A stretch of 64,000 bases of DNA from Undaria pinnatifida (lineage: Eukaryota > Sar > Phaeophyceae > Laminariales > Alariaceae). Positions 11,350-23,449 of this stretch are shown piece after piece. Numbering within the stretch: position 1 is the stretch's first letter; the number at the start of each line of letters is the position of its first letter. Where the stretch lies: the NCBI GenBank assembly GCA_012845835.1, contig JABAKD010000023.1, forward strand, positions 8,546,767 through 8,610,766, in the 5' to 3' direction. The notes beneath the pieces are model-generated. The model was not told where the DNA came from, did no database searches, and saw only the letters and a list, made by a program, of their open reading frames with translations. The translations under genes were made by a program, and so were the position numbers.

Positions 11350-11540
11350 CTACAGTATGGCGTTTTGGTACCGGTCACTAGAAGACCTCTGTACCTCTCA
11401 CCCAGTGATGGAGAGAACGTTGTGCTTTTCGCTGTGGCTGTTCGCTTTCTATCCCGATGGTTACACAAACATCTATAGCAGAGCGAAATCCCCGATGGTG
11501 AGTCAAATACCATTTCCGGAGAAACCATATGCGGTTGCAT
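11350..11540 (-). CDS. Exon-like frame ending at a conserved donor (copy A)
   Basis: The frame ends ERYRGLLVTGTKTPYCR at donor GTAAGC. Copy B ends VAYRALRVTSINTPCCR at the same GTAAGC (43271-43276). Upstream, DRKRTATAK in A resembles SRSKTATAK in B, though in B that lies in a shifted frame. It would be the most 5' shared exon of the minus-strand gene visible here. Function unknown. Confidence 0.33.
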
Positions 11541-12466
11541 CTTTAGATCGTCTTCAAGTAGTTAAATAGAGCCAAAGGGGGGAAGAGGGCCCGCGATGTG
11601 ACCCCGGATCTGAGTCACTGACGGGAAGAAGCGTGAGAGAAGTGCGAGGAAAACGAATCGAATGAAGAACAACGCAAGTGGGATATTTTCCAATCTGCAA
11701 CGAGGGTCGTGCACAAGCTTATGCAAAGCTTACCGTCATCTTGTGTATTTTGGAGGGGAAGGCGGTTGACGCAAAAAAATTAAGAAACAGACAGGAACGT
11801 CTCCAGGGGTACTCACGAGTGATGCTCCAACCCGCGGGTGGGGTCAGGGTTTTCTTCCGATTTCAAAGGCCGAGAGCGCGCACTACGTACGATCGAGCAG
11901 GCACTTTGCCGTTTATAACTGTTGTTTCTAAATGACGGGGCTCCTCAGCACTAAACGTTTAGCCGTCGGGATCTAAATCTTGGCTTCAAACAACCCTTTG
12001 AAAAACCCTGCGGCATACTATTTATCGTCGGATACCGAAAGCGTCGGATACCGAAAGAAAGGGAGTAATCCCCCTCGCCGTGGCGCCAGAATGTTGCAGG
12101 TGTGAAACAACGGCCCGGGTCGTTTACTGCGATGGCGGAGCGTTTTCTGAAACAACATTCTGGGGCAAAAAGGAAAAGGGAAAGCCAACGCCTCTCACAC
12201 GCCCACAGAAACAGCAAGGTCGCAGTCATGGTTTGCATTATTGGTTTGGCAGCGGGCGTTTACTTCGGATTTTTCCCGTTTTCTCTCAATTTTGCGCCCT
12301 GGGGCGTTTACCGCGACGGGGCGTTTAGTCCCAATACCACGGTATGTAGCAATTCCATATGTTCCCCCACTCTGCCTGCGGCGTAAGGTATAGATTAGTT
12401 CGTCACATGAGCGGCCTTGGAAACAAAAGGGTGCACCTCTATCGTAGGAAGTTGCCAGGGTTCGTC

Positions 12467-12522
12467 ACCCTCACCCTCACCCTCACCCGACCCGACCCGA
12501 CTCTCACCCGACTAGACCCGAG
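12467..12522. repeat. Interstitial telomere-like CCCTCA/CCCGA microrepeat
   Basis: The plus strand runs through several ccctca units, then cccga units, then degenerate variants. Nearby at 12570-12606 the motif TTAGGG occurs twice as isolated copies. The tract is too short and variable to be a telomere. Confidence 0.6.
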
Positions 12523-12646
12523 CAGTGAACACCCCTGGAAGAGCCAATGATAGAAGCTGCTGGTTGGGTGAGGTTTAGGGACAGAGACCCGCAAAGGTTA
12601 GGGTTACTGTATATAAAATGTCTGGGTAAGAGTTTGGACCAGGGTG

Positions 12647-12728
12647 GACGTATGCTACGGTACAGGCCCGCCAATACGTTCAAAAGTGACGTATGCTACG
12701 GTACAGGCCCGCCAATACGTTCAAAAGG
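12647..12728. repeat. 41-bp perfect tandem duplication (2 copies)
   Basis: The unit starting gacgtatgctacggtacagg occurs at 12647-12687 and again at 12688-12728, essentially identical. This suggests a recent local duplication in otherwise unrecognised sequence. Confidence 0.85.
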
Positions 12729-12944
12729 CTCCTCACAAGAGAAGCTCTATATCCTACTCAAAAAATCTGATGCAGAAGGAACAAATATTGCACCCCAGTG
12801 AACTATCAAATGGCCTAGACACAGGCTTCTTGCAGTAAGAATTTGGAATCGTATTTTTGCCTGTGGGAGAAACAAACTCAAGGACATAATAACTTCGTTA
12901 ATAATGTAGAGTGATGGCCCAGTTTGCGGGGGAAAAAAACATAG

Positions 12945-13495
12945 TAGACTCCCACATAAAAATATTGAACGAACGAGCAGAAAGCCAGGACACCAACACA
13001 TCGAGGCACACATCATCTTCCACAGGGCATCCCGGACACACCAGACGGCATCCGCAACACTCCAGCACTTTCCCCAAGAGGCTGCCAGGTTGGTAGAGGA
13101 CGCTATACGGGAGTACCCGCGGCAGACGGGTTGACGCCTCATCAAGAGTGCATGAAGCGGCGCAAATTTAGCTCTTTGTTACGAAACCTACACAGCCAGC
13201 GAACAATTTTCGAAATCAGAAGGCTCGTCTGACTTTCGTTGGAGACCGGCGAGCTGTGGCCAACACACAAACGCAACGCACCACAAACGTGCCACCCACG
13301 CCAACGCCACAGGTGCGGAAGATGCACCCAACCTCACCCCTGGCTTGCAACAAAGCCGGTTTGCAGTCCACTTACAGCAGCAGTAGAGTGGCCTTTCGGC
13401 GTCTTTGAGTATTTTGGGCAGTCTGCTCAAGAGTCAAAAAGCCACACCCGTACATGAAAACCGGCGAACAGTTTGAATTTCAAAAGCTCGAAGAT
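12945..13495 (-). repeat. Right arm of the ~545-bp inverted repeat
   Basis: This is the reverse-complement partner of 1690-2235. The plus strand has an open stretch around 12911-13096, but the frame conserved with the other arm is a different one (HIEAHIIFHRASRTHQT ... EEAARF/QEAARL ... PRQTG stop). It lies in the spacer between duplication copies A and B and is not itself duplicated in B. Confidence 0.7.
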
Positions 13496-15119
13496 CGGGA
13501 GACACAGGACGACACCGAGCAAAGCAGACCAGGGACACGGTGCGTCTGCTTTGAGAGAAACACGCTCACCCCGAGTACGATCAAATAGGAGCCTGGGTCG
13601 CCTATACGTGGCACGTCTAGCCCATTCGAGTGAACATCGTTTCCATCAGATTGATATGTATCCCAGCTTCGACAAAGAATATGTATCCTCGACGGCATGG
13701 CTGAAGTGTTTTCGCATTTATCGCCGTGACCGAAGAGCTGGAGCATACCGCCTTCGTCGCCCAGTAAGGTACACGCGCCATCGGTTCACGTTGCGGACTC
13801 CGCTCCTTGTAAAACATCTCTACTCCCGCCATATGCTTTAATCTTTCCTGGGAGGTCCTCCGCTTGCCGGTGGCGCTGCTCTGTCGAGCACCGACCAACG
13901 GCAATAGCTCGGCCGCGCAAAGAGGAAGCCTCGTTGTTTTTGTAAACTAGAGCTTCTGCAGCGTCTTCCGTGTTCTCCCTATTTGTGCGTGAGAACGTGG
14001 CCGTCGACAGAAACGACGCCATGACGCTACCATCACAGCAGTCGCTTGAGCTCTACCACCTCTAGCGCGCGATCTCCTTGAATAGGCGCGAAAGCCCACG
14101 CATGCCCATACTCTTCATTAAAAATCAAACATTTCCAATTCTCACAAACTAAATCAAAATCCAGGTTAATCTAGGTAGTCGTTGAATATACCACAAACGG
14201 ACCAATCGCCGCCGTTGGTCGTCATCCACCCAAAGCAGCAGGAAGCGATCGGTCGAGATTGTCACGATTTTTGAAAAAGATAAAGCTTTGTCGAATCCAA
14301 GGCAGAGGTTTTACCAGAGGCCTGCCATATGGTGTGCTCGGCGCGGGCGTGGGCGGCCACTGTCTGTGTTTGTCTGTGTGGACTGTGCCAATCTCACCCG
14401 CATCTTGCGTTCGTAGAGTCAACGCTTGTGCTCCACGTTGCTGTGACAAAAAAAGTTGATGCGCTCCATGCCCGCTTCTCCCCCATAAGCGAAAAAAATG
14501 CCCATACACAACAAAAACTACGCAGCACCCCCTTGAATGGGGGCTGGGTAGTGTAGGACAGGACTTTACTGTTGAGAGGGCTCAAACGGGTTGCGCCCTA
14601 CACCTTGGGCCCTGGACTGTACCCAGGGCAATTGCCCTTCTCATCTACGCCGAGCCTGCTGATTGATCAAGATATATTTTACAAGACAAAAATGAGTCAT
14701 CTTGAGGGAGTTGTTGGTTGGTGGATGGCAGCCGGTATGCGGTTCGTCGGTTTGTCGTCACATCGCCATTATCCGGGTTGTTGTTGTTGTTCATCTACAT
14801 CAATGTCAGAAGGAAGTCTAGACGTTTGGTACGGCTGCTGCTGTATACTGTGTAGTCTATAGTCTATTGCTGCAATTCTCATTCTGCAGTCGGGCGACAC
14901 TGTGAGCTACAAATAGCTGATACTCGACCGAGTGGGAAAATCTTTTTTAACAACAAAACTAACGGCATTCAACAGCAGTGACATCAACAGCGTCCAGATG
15001 GTTTGATGAATAATGCCGCGATTTCGTGGTTCTCACCCCCGGAGTACTAGCGTCGCTTTGAGCGATGATAACCCAGGGGGGGAGTGCTACTCCTTCCTTT
15101 GTATCAAGGAAAAATATAT

Positions 15120-16310
15120 TTGAGCCATTCGTTGTGCGCCGATGGCAATAACTCAGACGCTCTAGGAGAATCCCTCTGTTGACGTTCGTCGTCGATCTCA
15201 ACATGACATATAGCTCTGTCGACCGAGAGGGGCGGTGGGTGGTGCTCGCACGTTTCCGCGTAACAGAGACGATATTGACTATTATCGGCCAGTTCCAAGA
15301 ATGCATGCGATCTCGCGTGCATACAGATGACGGTGAACACTATGAATGGCATGAGGTCACTTAGGGATTGCGGCGAGGTTGTGTACTGTAGCCTCTTCTT
15401 CGCAACGTACTTTTCGCCGCACAGCGCTACATTCGTTCCGCTAAGTTTCACTCTGAACCCAGACATTTTGAGAGATTTCGTGCACCTCGAGGCGGACTTT
15501 GGGGAGGGCGGGTTGGACCTTGAACCACTGACATGTGTACGGAGGTCAGTCTGTGGAATGCTGTACGCCGGCGATGCAGGAATCGTTTCTGAATCAACGG
15601 AAGACTGCGAACATGACCATCATTGTGACCGTTTTCGGATCAGCAGGCCTCGCCGTGACCGATACGGAAACGGAGACAACGCTGCTCCGCACACTCAACA
15701 AGGTTCCCCCGGCTCAACCGCTCGTTGTCGAAGCGACGGGCCAGAGGTTTCTATGCAGACGATGCATTTTCTGTGCTGGTGCGCGGTCTTATCAACGCAA
15801 GCGCCAACATTATGCCGAAAATAAACGACGGATCCGACTCGCGTGGGCATGTTACCATCGATTTATGCGTGAGCTGTACGACATGTGAAAGATGATTCGT
15901 TCACACTAAGGTGCGCCTGCTAAGGACCGAGGTGACGGACACCCTGCTGCACGGGTGTGTGGCTCGGAATCTCGGCCAGGGGCACTTCGCTGACCTCCAA
16001 ACGGCACACTAAAACCTCCTCCAACTGACGGATATTGGCTTCCAGCGCCGCCAAAGCACCGACCGCCACATATCGACCGCCAAAAACATCAACCCAATGT
16101 GAGAGCGCTGCGACGACCACCTGCTTGAGCCACCTCCTCTTTTCCTGAGCTGCACAAACGACGTCAACTGAGCGGCTGACCCATCGCGTGATGTTCGGGA
16201 TGATGGCTGGTGTGGGGTCAACCCGGGACCAGGCCGACCAGAAAAGAACTGAGCCCAATCTCTAGAAAACGATATTTAAGCATTCAATGCCACCGAGGGG
16301 TCAATGGACA
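15120..16310 (+). pseudogene. Non-LTR retrotransposon remnant: reverse transcriptase and C-terminal part
   Basis: Translations across the three plus frames give, in order, VVRRWQ, FVVDL (first catalytic aspartate, near 15188-15199) followed by SSVDRE, VVLARF, TDDGEHYEW, GLRRGCVL, a region ending MLYAGDAGIVS (15558-15590), LLRTLNKVPPAQPLVVEA, RRIRLAWACYHRFMRELYDM, VTDTLLHGC, and NPGPGRPEKN. This is the order of a LINE-type RT palm, thumb and C-terminal domain. The YADD box reads YAGD, and several frameshifts and stops occur, so it is dead. The N-terminal endonuclease is not seen. It lies just left of copy B of the duplication. Confidence 0.85.
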
Positions 16311-17214
16311 ACTTCCTGCTGCTGTTTATCTTCATCAGCACATAGGTTGTTTCTCTTGCAGCCGTTCTGGCTTCCTGCATCACATTCTTCACCGCTCCTG
16401 TTTTTTCTTGCTTAATTTCCATTTTTCTCGTGCTATGGTCTCGCTCGTTTTGGTGTGCTGTCGTGCCCGGTACGTCGGCATTTCACTTGGTTTATGTGGA
16501 TTAATCACTGCGATTGTTTGGTTTACCCCGTCTCACACATACTTTGTATGTCTCCAACATGAGTAATGCGCACGGACGCTAGTTGTACTCAACACACATA
16601 ACAATCAACCTTCTGGTCATGCTACCGGCTGTTCTCCTTTTTTTTTCCTTTTTAGTGACTCTGGGAAGTTTAGGAGTATGAACGACAGGCATTGTTACAG
16701 AATAAAGAACCGCACCGCAGCAAACATAACGGCAGGGCATCAGTATACATGGCAGGGAGCTTACTGACCGGTTCCTACCATCGACGCTCACTACCGACTG
16801 CGTAGAGGCTGCTGTGCTGCTGCTGCTGTGTGGGTGACTGCGGGCCGATTTTTCGTCACTCTATATCGTGTGTTGATGATGTGCTCAACTTCTGTCGAAA
16901 ATGTGCTCAACTGCTGGGTACGAAACAAAACGGTTTGAAGGATCTGATGATAACGATATTTGATGTATGCGGAGAATTAGGTTGGATTGGGTTCCACGGC
17001 CGAACGGGGGGAGACGAAACAGAAAAAATAGCATTATGAAACGAGTTAAAAGTACGCACCTATAACGGGTGATCGATGTACAGCAGCAGTAGGTATTTAA
17101 CGGCAAGATCTGTATTCCCGAACTTGTCGCATCATTTGGGTCGGGCTTTCAAATTGGAGTACTTAACGTCGTTCATCTCGCGACTCAATTTCCATCGACG
17201 ACAAAACGAAGTTA

Positions 17215-18004
17215 GGCCATTTCTTTTACAGTCTAATGTGTTCGTCGAAAACGACCTTTTTCGACCGAAGCTCAAATCGGGCTTTCTTACAAAGTCGAAA
17301 GAGGGCTTTTCCGACTCAACTTTGTTCGACTGAGAATTCCGACTGGCAAATCCAGTAAAAAAACTCGACTTTTCGACTGGACCCTCCAGTCGAAAAATTC
17401 TATCGAAAACAATTTACACGTGTTTTTTTAACCGATAACATCGGTCATCTCACCACCAAACACACACCCACTCGGCCATACACCCATACAAGGTACCACA
17501 CGGCAGTATCATCCAAGCGCTGACGATGGCTTGCCCATCACTGCTGTTTGTTGCTTCTCGCAGCAAGTCAGCCTGGCGCATTCCTAGTTCCGCTCGCCAG
17601 CAGCGTGTATCACACGATGGCAGCAGCGCGCTGTATCGATCCCATGCTGTCAACAACGACTGTGCCTCCTGTGGCGTTGGCGGCTCTCGGCTAAGTGCAA
17701 CTCCTCGAAAGTAGCTTTAGCGGCTTTCGGTTGGGCTAAAAGCCACCAACCCGCTGGGAGTGTTCGTCGAGCCGTTGCTCGCGGAGACAGCGCGAAGCAC
17801 AGAGCTGCTAACCGAATTTGACTGCCGTACACCAGTACTCCTTGACACCAACCGCCTCTAGGAAGAGCACAGAAAAAAAAATCGACTCAACTGACGACAA
17901 GAAGACAGTTTAAAAGAATCCAGTCGGAAAAAGTCAATTCGAAAAACCTCCAGTCGAAAACGGCACTTTTCGACTGGCGGAATCCGACTGTGTAAGAAAT
18001 GGCC
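17215..18004. mobile_element. TIR (MITE-like) element, copy B
   Basis: This is the ortholog of 2910-3693 after the segmental duplication. The ends are ggccatttcttttacagtc and gactgtgtaagaaatggcc, with flanks tta and gta. Palindromic cagtcgaaaa/ttttcgactg pairs are kept at 17235-17395 and again at 17951-17975 near the right end. The 790 bp contain only short open frames with no recognisable protein, so it is judged non-coding. Confidence 0.72.
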
Positions 18005-18645
18005 GTACACCGACATGTAGACATTGAGGCACAGATCGTTTGTCGGGCTTGTGTCCATGGATGAGGCGCATAAGATTCATATATGGAGCTGCATATCTAT
18101 TCGAGCATACGGCCTGAATGGGTCGTTATTTGGGACGCGTTCTACGGTGGTAAGCGCTGCACGATAGGGGAAGCTAATGTGCTCTAAAGTAATCCTGACT
18201 GACCAGGGGCTGTTCAATTAAAGGACTCAAAAAACGTCGAAATTGCTTTTGGCTAATATTGCAAGTATAGGCCACCTTTGGTTCGTGCGAATCCTTACGT
18301 TTGAGGCTTCTTAACCCTGGTGAAAACTATACTTATCGACCCGATAGTACTTGCTTTGTTCATCAACCCCCTTGACTACGTGTTGCTTAGCTCAAATATA
18401 TATGCGTCTACCCTCGTCGTATCAACCGTAGACACGGGACCTTTCTTTCAGATGCCAAGCTTAAACGTCTACGTCCGGACATCTGAACTGTTAATAAACT
18501 CAATTTAACGGGGGTCGCCTTCGTTTATTGTCAGCCTAAGGTGTTGAATGTGGACAATGCAACGAAAGCTATTGATCATGTTTGAGGTTGCCCTGTCCCC
18601 AACAAGAACCCCGGCACGGAAATATCATTTCCATAACTAGCTTAC

Positions 18646-18729
18646 CTCCGTTATCTCCCGCGGAGTTGTCGTTGAAGTATGTGTTGCCTTGGACATCCAT
18701 AGAAGAGTTCAAACGCGCGTAGACAGCAC
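18646..18729 (-). CDS. 84-bp exon: Pmp-like beta-helix coil (copy B)
   Basis: Counterpart of 4335-4418, with the same 84-bp length, acceptor ctgcgcag and donor GTAAGC. The coil starts G-A-V-Y and ends GNTYFNDNSAGDNGG. The C-terminal half (GNTYFNDNSAGD) is unchanged at the protein level, while the loop before it differs (NSYVDAH in A, NSSMDVQ in B). That pattern fits past protein-level constraint. The exon remains open, but the surrounding gene is now split by insertions at 19.3 kb and 21.6 kb. Confidence 0.7.
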
Positions 18730-19321
18730 CTGCGCAGCACCGACGGACGGCTAAGTAATCGTTCTCAGATGCAGGCTACGACAAAGGCGCCTGAATTGTA
18801 TTCTGTGGTTCTCAACACGAGGAGCGCGATACCTAACAAACAACCTGATACATAGAAAATATATGATGTGCCATATTGTGAGTAACCCCATGGCCTGGGT
18901 AAAGAAAGCTCAATAGCTCAAAATCTATATCGAAATTATGACCATTTCAGGAATAAGGAGCCCTGCCATCCAGAAGCAATTTGAGGCAGAAAGTACTACC
19001 TTTCCACGGCAGGCATCTTAAGTCCATTGTAGGTGGTACGACCCTGGCGCATCCGCTACTGCTGATAATCCAGCATCAGACTCGCGCTACTGTAGCAACC
19101 ACGCGCCGAATTAGACATGTCACGTTTTGACTGGAACGGGCTCTAAATGACGTGGTTTCTTGGCTCGCAACTCGTTTGCATGGTTTTTCTTGATTAGCAC
19201 TAGGTAGGATTCGTTTTAAAGATTGGGAGAATAAAAGCGTTTATCTTTGAAAGGTTCATTTTTGTCCAGGTCAATTGTTTGGTTACGTATGAAGCTCTTG
19301 AAGTATGGAGTTACAATATAT

Positions 19322-20635
19322 ATATTACCAAAATAATAATACAATCCAGCAGTGAGATCGAATATTTTGTCGAAACTCAATTTTGCAAGCTGTGTGTGAT
19401 TCTCCGATCGCGCGTATTACTTGTTGGGTGTCCTCATTAAGGATTTAGGTGGACGACTTCCCTTGCAACTACATTGTAGCTATCACGGTCAACATGGTGA
19501 TGTTAGACGGTCTGTGCGCGGAAACGATGAAACCCGCTTCTGAAGGGGACAAAATCTGCCGCTGTGGAAGGAAATGCATCTGCTTATCAAGTGAATCCTG
19601 TAAGTCGAATAACTGGTGAGGGGAGGACCGAGTGTTTATAGGGCTGGGGGCCTGAATTTGATCAAAAGGGGGGCGGGAGGGGGGGTGGGGGGGATGGACA
19701 AGTGGGGCATCTCATTTTGTGCGTAGAGACTATATATCCTTCTTGTGGGAAAGTGAAGGGGGAGGTGCGGGGGGAAGGGGGAGGGGGAAGGGGTCGCATA
19801 GATGTAGGGGCTTGCTATACGCGTGGTTCTAAGTCTAGGCGATGGTGCGGGTGTTGAGGAAGGAGGGGGCGTTGGGGGCGGGAGGGTGTGGGAATTGTAG
19901 CAGCGGCATGGACGGCCGTAAAACGGCAATGAAGTGATATCCAGGGCGTGGAAGTGCTCAATACTCTGGCGGATTTCGATATTAGGTGCGGCGTCTGCCC
20001 AAGAGAGAGCGAGGGGAAAAAAGGGGGTGGAGGGGGGGGGGTCAAGAGGTTTAGGTCACATGTAATATTAAAATACACTCCAGACGTGACATCAAATATT
20101 TGGTCGAACCTCATCTTGGCAACATTGTGTGTGATACTCCGATCGCGCGTATTTATCATCTATGTAGGGGCTTGCTATACGTGCGGTGCTGGGTCTAGTC
20201 GATCGTGCGGGGGGTGGGGAAGAAGGGGACGTTGAACGGGGAGAGGGGGGTGAATGAAAGCTACGTGATGGGTGGCTAGAAATATAATGACGTGATATCA
20301 TTTGCGTGTAAGTGTATATTACTTTGGCCGATTTCGACTGTTAGTGGGGCGTTTGAACGAACTGGGCGGGGAACCAAAGAGAGGGGGGGAAGAAGGAGGG
20401 CGGAGATGAGTTGGAGCTACGGCATGGATAGCAGTAAGGATAATGAGATGATATCAGCCGCCTATTAGTTTTTACTACTCTGGTAGATTTTGATTTTGGG
20501 TGGGGCGTTTGAACAAGGGGGATCGGGCGGGGGATGGAGGGGGGGGGATTCATGGTGTGCGCGGAAACTATAAACCCCTTAAAAGGACGAATCCGACGGT
20601 TGTAGCAAGAATATACCCCTTTATATCACTCGCCT
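19322..20635 (+). mobile_element. 1.3-kb insertion of the poly-G/poly-C repeat family
   Basis: In copy A the flanking sequences are contiguous (acaattatatgtatatttgg at 4992-5011). In B they are separated by 1.3 kb bordered by tatatat on both sides, a likely target duplication. The left end starts acaatccagcagtgagatcg (19341), followed by the family block tttgtcgaaactca and a block resembling gatcgcgcgtatta. The right end reads gtagcaagaatataccccttta then tatcactcgcc. The interior has G-runs of 8-10 and two internal copies of the left block (19341 and 20073). No protein-coding capacity is evident. Confidence 0.75.
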
Positions 20636-21939
20636 ATATATGGTACACCTCCACCGTGTTACGTAGCATGGGTCCATAACGTTATGAGGCTCGTCACCGT
20701 ATCAGCTGTATTCATTGGACATTCCTCGTCGAAGAACAATTTAAGCCACGTCCGATATACATTCTCGTCGGCTGGTTATCCAGAAAATGACAATTTTCCA
20801 CTGCACACACTCAGTATACGGTGGGAGGGTTACCCACATGTTCGCGACTGAGTAACATATAATACCTAATTCAACTTAAGCTTCAATATTGTTCAAATAA
20901 ACGATTCTCTATATAAGCTTCAAAATTGCATACCTAAGTGCAACTCTTGCAGTAGAGTACGCGTGTTCGACGCATGGCTATGTCGTTTTTCTGAGTCTTG
21001 TCACGTGAGGAGACCTTCACGTCAACCCAACAGAAATGTAGGCGAAAAATTACAACCCGACCAACAAGGACACCTATGGGCTAGGTACACGAAAAAACGG
21101 TTGTTGGAATATGGCGTTCCGACGACCTTGGTGAGCTCCGCCGTTCAGAAATCGTTTCCCCACGAAGTGCTATGCCTATCGTAGAACGCGACGTATATCT
21201 TCAAAGGTACCGAGGGAGATCAGGTGACTTGGCTCTCATTGCGTGAATTATATGAGTAGGCACACGCTAGATGGACCATTCAACACGAAAACGTTAGAGG
21301 GGCGATACAGGACAATGCGGTTGGCTACAATAAAATAAAGCCATCTGAGAACAGCTTACCATGCAACTCTTACGTTCTCGGCAATATTACTAAACTATAT
21401 AAAGAGGTTGTGCATTGAACGACCGTTTAGGTGGTCCATTCCAAAAATATGGCACTTGTAGGCAGGCCATGGGAATCGCCACACATTTCGGCGGTTTTCC
21501 GCTATTGTTGTGCTTGCCGTCAGACAATGTGCATTGTGGGCTTCAGCGTTTGACCACCAATAAACACTGCCAGAGAGAGCAGAGCAGACTCACAGGAAAT
21601 TCCCAAAATGGGAGTAGTATACAGCAATACGCACTAAGCCTCCTACTCCATTCCGGCTACCAATTGCTCAAAATAATCCAGCTGCCGCTCTTGCTCCATC
21701 CTTCTTTTTTCGTCACAAGCATGCCCATCTGCCGTCTACGCCGTCGTTACCCCCCAACAACGTAGACTATTTCAGTACGACACATGCCACGCAAAATGTT
21801 CGCCATTTCGACTATGATACATCCTACACTTCCAACATAAATATTCCTAGTATGAAGCACTTCGCTTGAGCATTTTGTACCCCACACTGAAGCATAATAC
21901 ATATATATTACGTCAATATCTTCCTGGCTATCTATGACG

Positions 21940-23130
21940 TAGTTCTCATTCTTTCCCCCAATCCCCCTCCACCCCCCCTCCAACGCCCCCTCTTTTCCAG
22001 CCACCCGCACGATCGCCTAGACCTAGCACCACGCGTATAACAAGCCCCTACATATCTTTGATATCCGCCGGAGTGTATTTGAACATTATTCGTGACCTAA
22101 ACCTCCTTTAAACCGCCCCCCCCCCCCCCCCCTCCCTTCTCGCTCTCCCTTGCTCAAACGCCTCACCTAATATCGAAATCCGCCTGATAAATAAACACTT
22201 CACGCACTGGAAATCACCCCATTATCTTTCTCGAGCCATCCATGCCGCTGCTTTCCCCCCTCCCCCCGCCCCGAGCACCCCCTTCTTCCCCACCACCGGC
22301 ACCATCGCCTAGACCTAGCACCACACGTATAACAAACCCCTCACCTAAAGCCCTTCCTTCCCCCCCCCCCCCGCCCCCTCCAACACCCCCCCCCCCCCCG
22401 CCTCTACCCCCCACCTCCCCAACCCCCCCCACCCCCTCGAACACTCCGCCCTCTCTCTACTCACTGATTATACGACTTACCCCAGGATATATATGATGAA
22501 CTTTTGCATTCTTTCCAAAACCGTCGCATTTATCCCCTCAAAATAATGTAAAGTTTTCACGCACAGATTGAGCTGCCTCACTCGCCCCACCCCCGCCCCA
22601 ACCCTACCCCCATGAAAAACTGGTGCATTTATTCATTGATTTATATTTATTAATTTATTTGTTTATTTATTTATTTGCTTACTTATTTATTTCCCCAAAA
22701 TCGTCAGATTTATCCCCTTACAAGGATTTATAGCTTCCACGCACCAATTGCCCGCCCGTCCGCCCCCCCCCCCCCCCGCTTCCCGCCCCCCCCCCTCCAA
22801 CCCCGCTCGTTTTTGATCGAAACCTCCTTCAAAACTCCGCCCCCCCCTCACTGGTTATTCGACTCACAGAATTCACTTGATAAACCGATGCATTCCCCTT
22901 CACAGCTGTCAGATTTGGTCCCCTTCAGGAACGGGTTTCATAGTTTCCGCGCACAGACTGACTAACGTCACCCTGTTGACCCTGATAGCTACACTGTAGT
23001 TGTAAGGGGAGTCGCCGGCCTATATCCTTAATGAGGACACACAACTCGTAATACGCGCGATCGGAGTATCACACACAGCTTGCAAAGATGAGTTTCGACG
23101 AAATCGTCGATCTCACAGCTGCAGTATATG
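21940..23130 (-). repeat. C-rich cluster of the poly-G/poly-C family
   Basis: This is the inverted orientation relative to 19322-20635, so C-runs are on the plus strand (up to about 18 C, at 22121-22134 and 22364-22400). The end block gatcggagtatcacacacagc then ctcacagctgcagtatatg is at 23060-23129. Recurring modules include cctagacctagcaccac and cccttacaactacagt-like sequence. Open frames here (for example 22242-22496) are pure proline/glycine shadows of the tracts. Confidence 0.75.
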
Positions 23131-23449
23131 TTCATTTTTTTATCATGTATACATACATTTCGATTATGAGGTACTTCGTCTGAGGATTTTGTACCCCACA
23201 CTAAAACACATACATGTTAAGAATCGAGTGAAAACGCGGTCTGATGGATAAAAACACGGCCTATGGAGTGAAGAGATTGATATTACGAAGAAAAACAATA
23301 TTCCGTCGGTTTTTGGTGTTAAATATCCCCGTCATCCAGAACACCTTTACCGCAAAGAAATATCCCCCCTCTACCGTATCAAGCGTAAGAGTGTGAACCG
23401 GTTACCCCCCCCCCCTTCGCACCACAAAGTATAATAGATGGTAGGAAGA

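Larger units (their letters stand above)
1..11440. repeat. Copy A of a large direct segmental duplication
   Basis: This block matches 16751-43440 in the same orientation. Matching pieces are A 1-377 with B 16751-17127 (equal length), A about 2805-5000 with B 17129-19320, A 5000-6140 with B 20636-21640, A 6150-10400 with B 35874-39930, A 10790-11060 with B 39930-40190, and A 11100-11440 with B 43025-43440. Similarity by eye is about four bases in five with scattered indels. The left edge of the unit is outside the window. Copy A carries a private segment at 378-2804 and another at about 10400-10790. The duplication includes minus-strand exons described separately. Confidence 0.88.
11600..15120. 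other. Spacer between copies A and B, left part
   Basis: No recognisable gene. It contains the duplicated 16-mer gcgtcggataccgaaag at 12031-12060, an open plus frame at 12102-12386 with one hydrophobic stretch (VMVCIIGLAAGVYFGFF), telomere-like CCCTCA/CCCGA repeats, a 41-bp tandem pair, and the right arm of the inverted repeat. The remaining short frames at 13.5-14.9 kb have no recognisable content. Confidence 0.5.

Noticed and set aside
22214-22496. Open frames on both strands rich in proline or glycine
   Set aside because: They are translations of C/G homopolymer tracts and repeat modules, with no normal protein composition.
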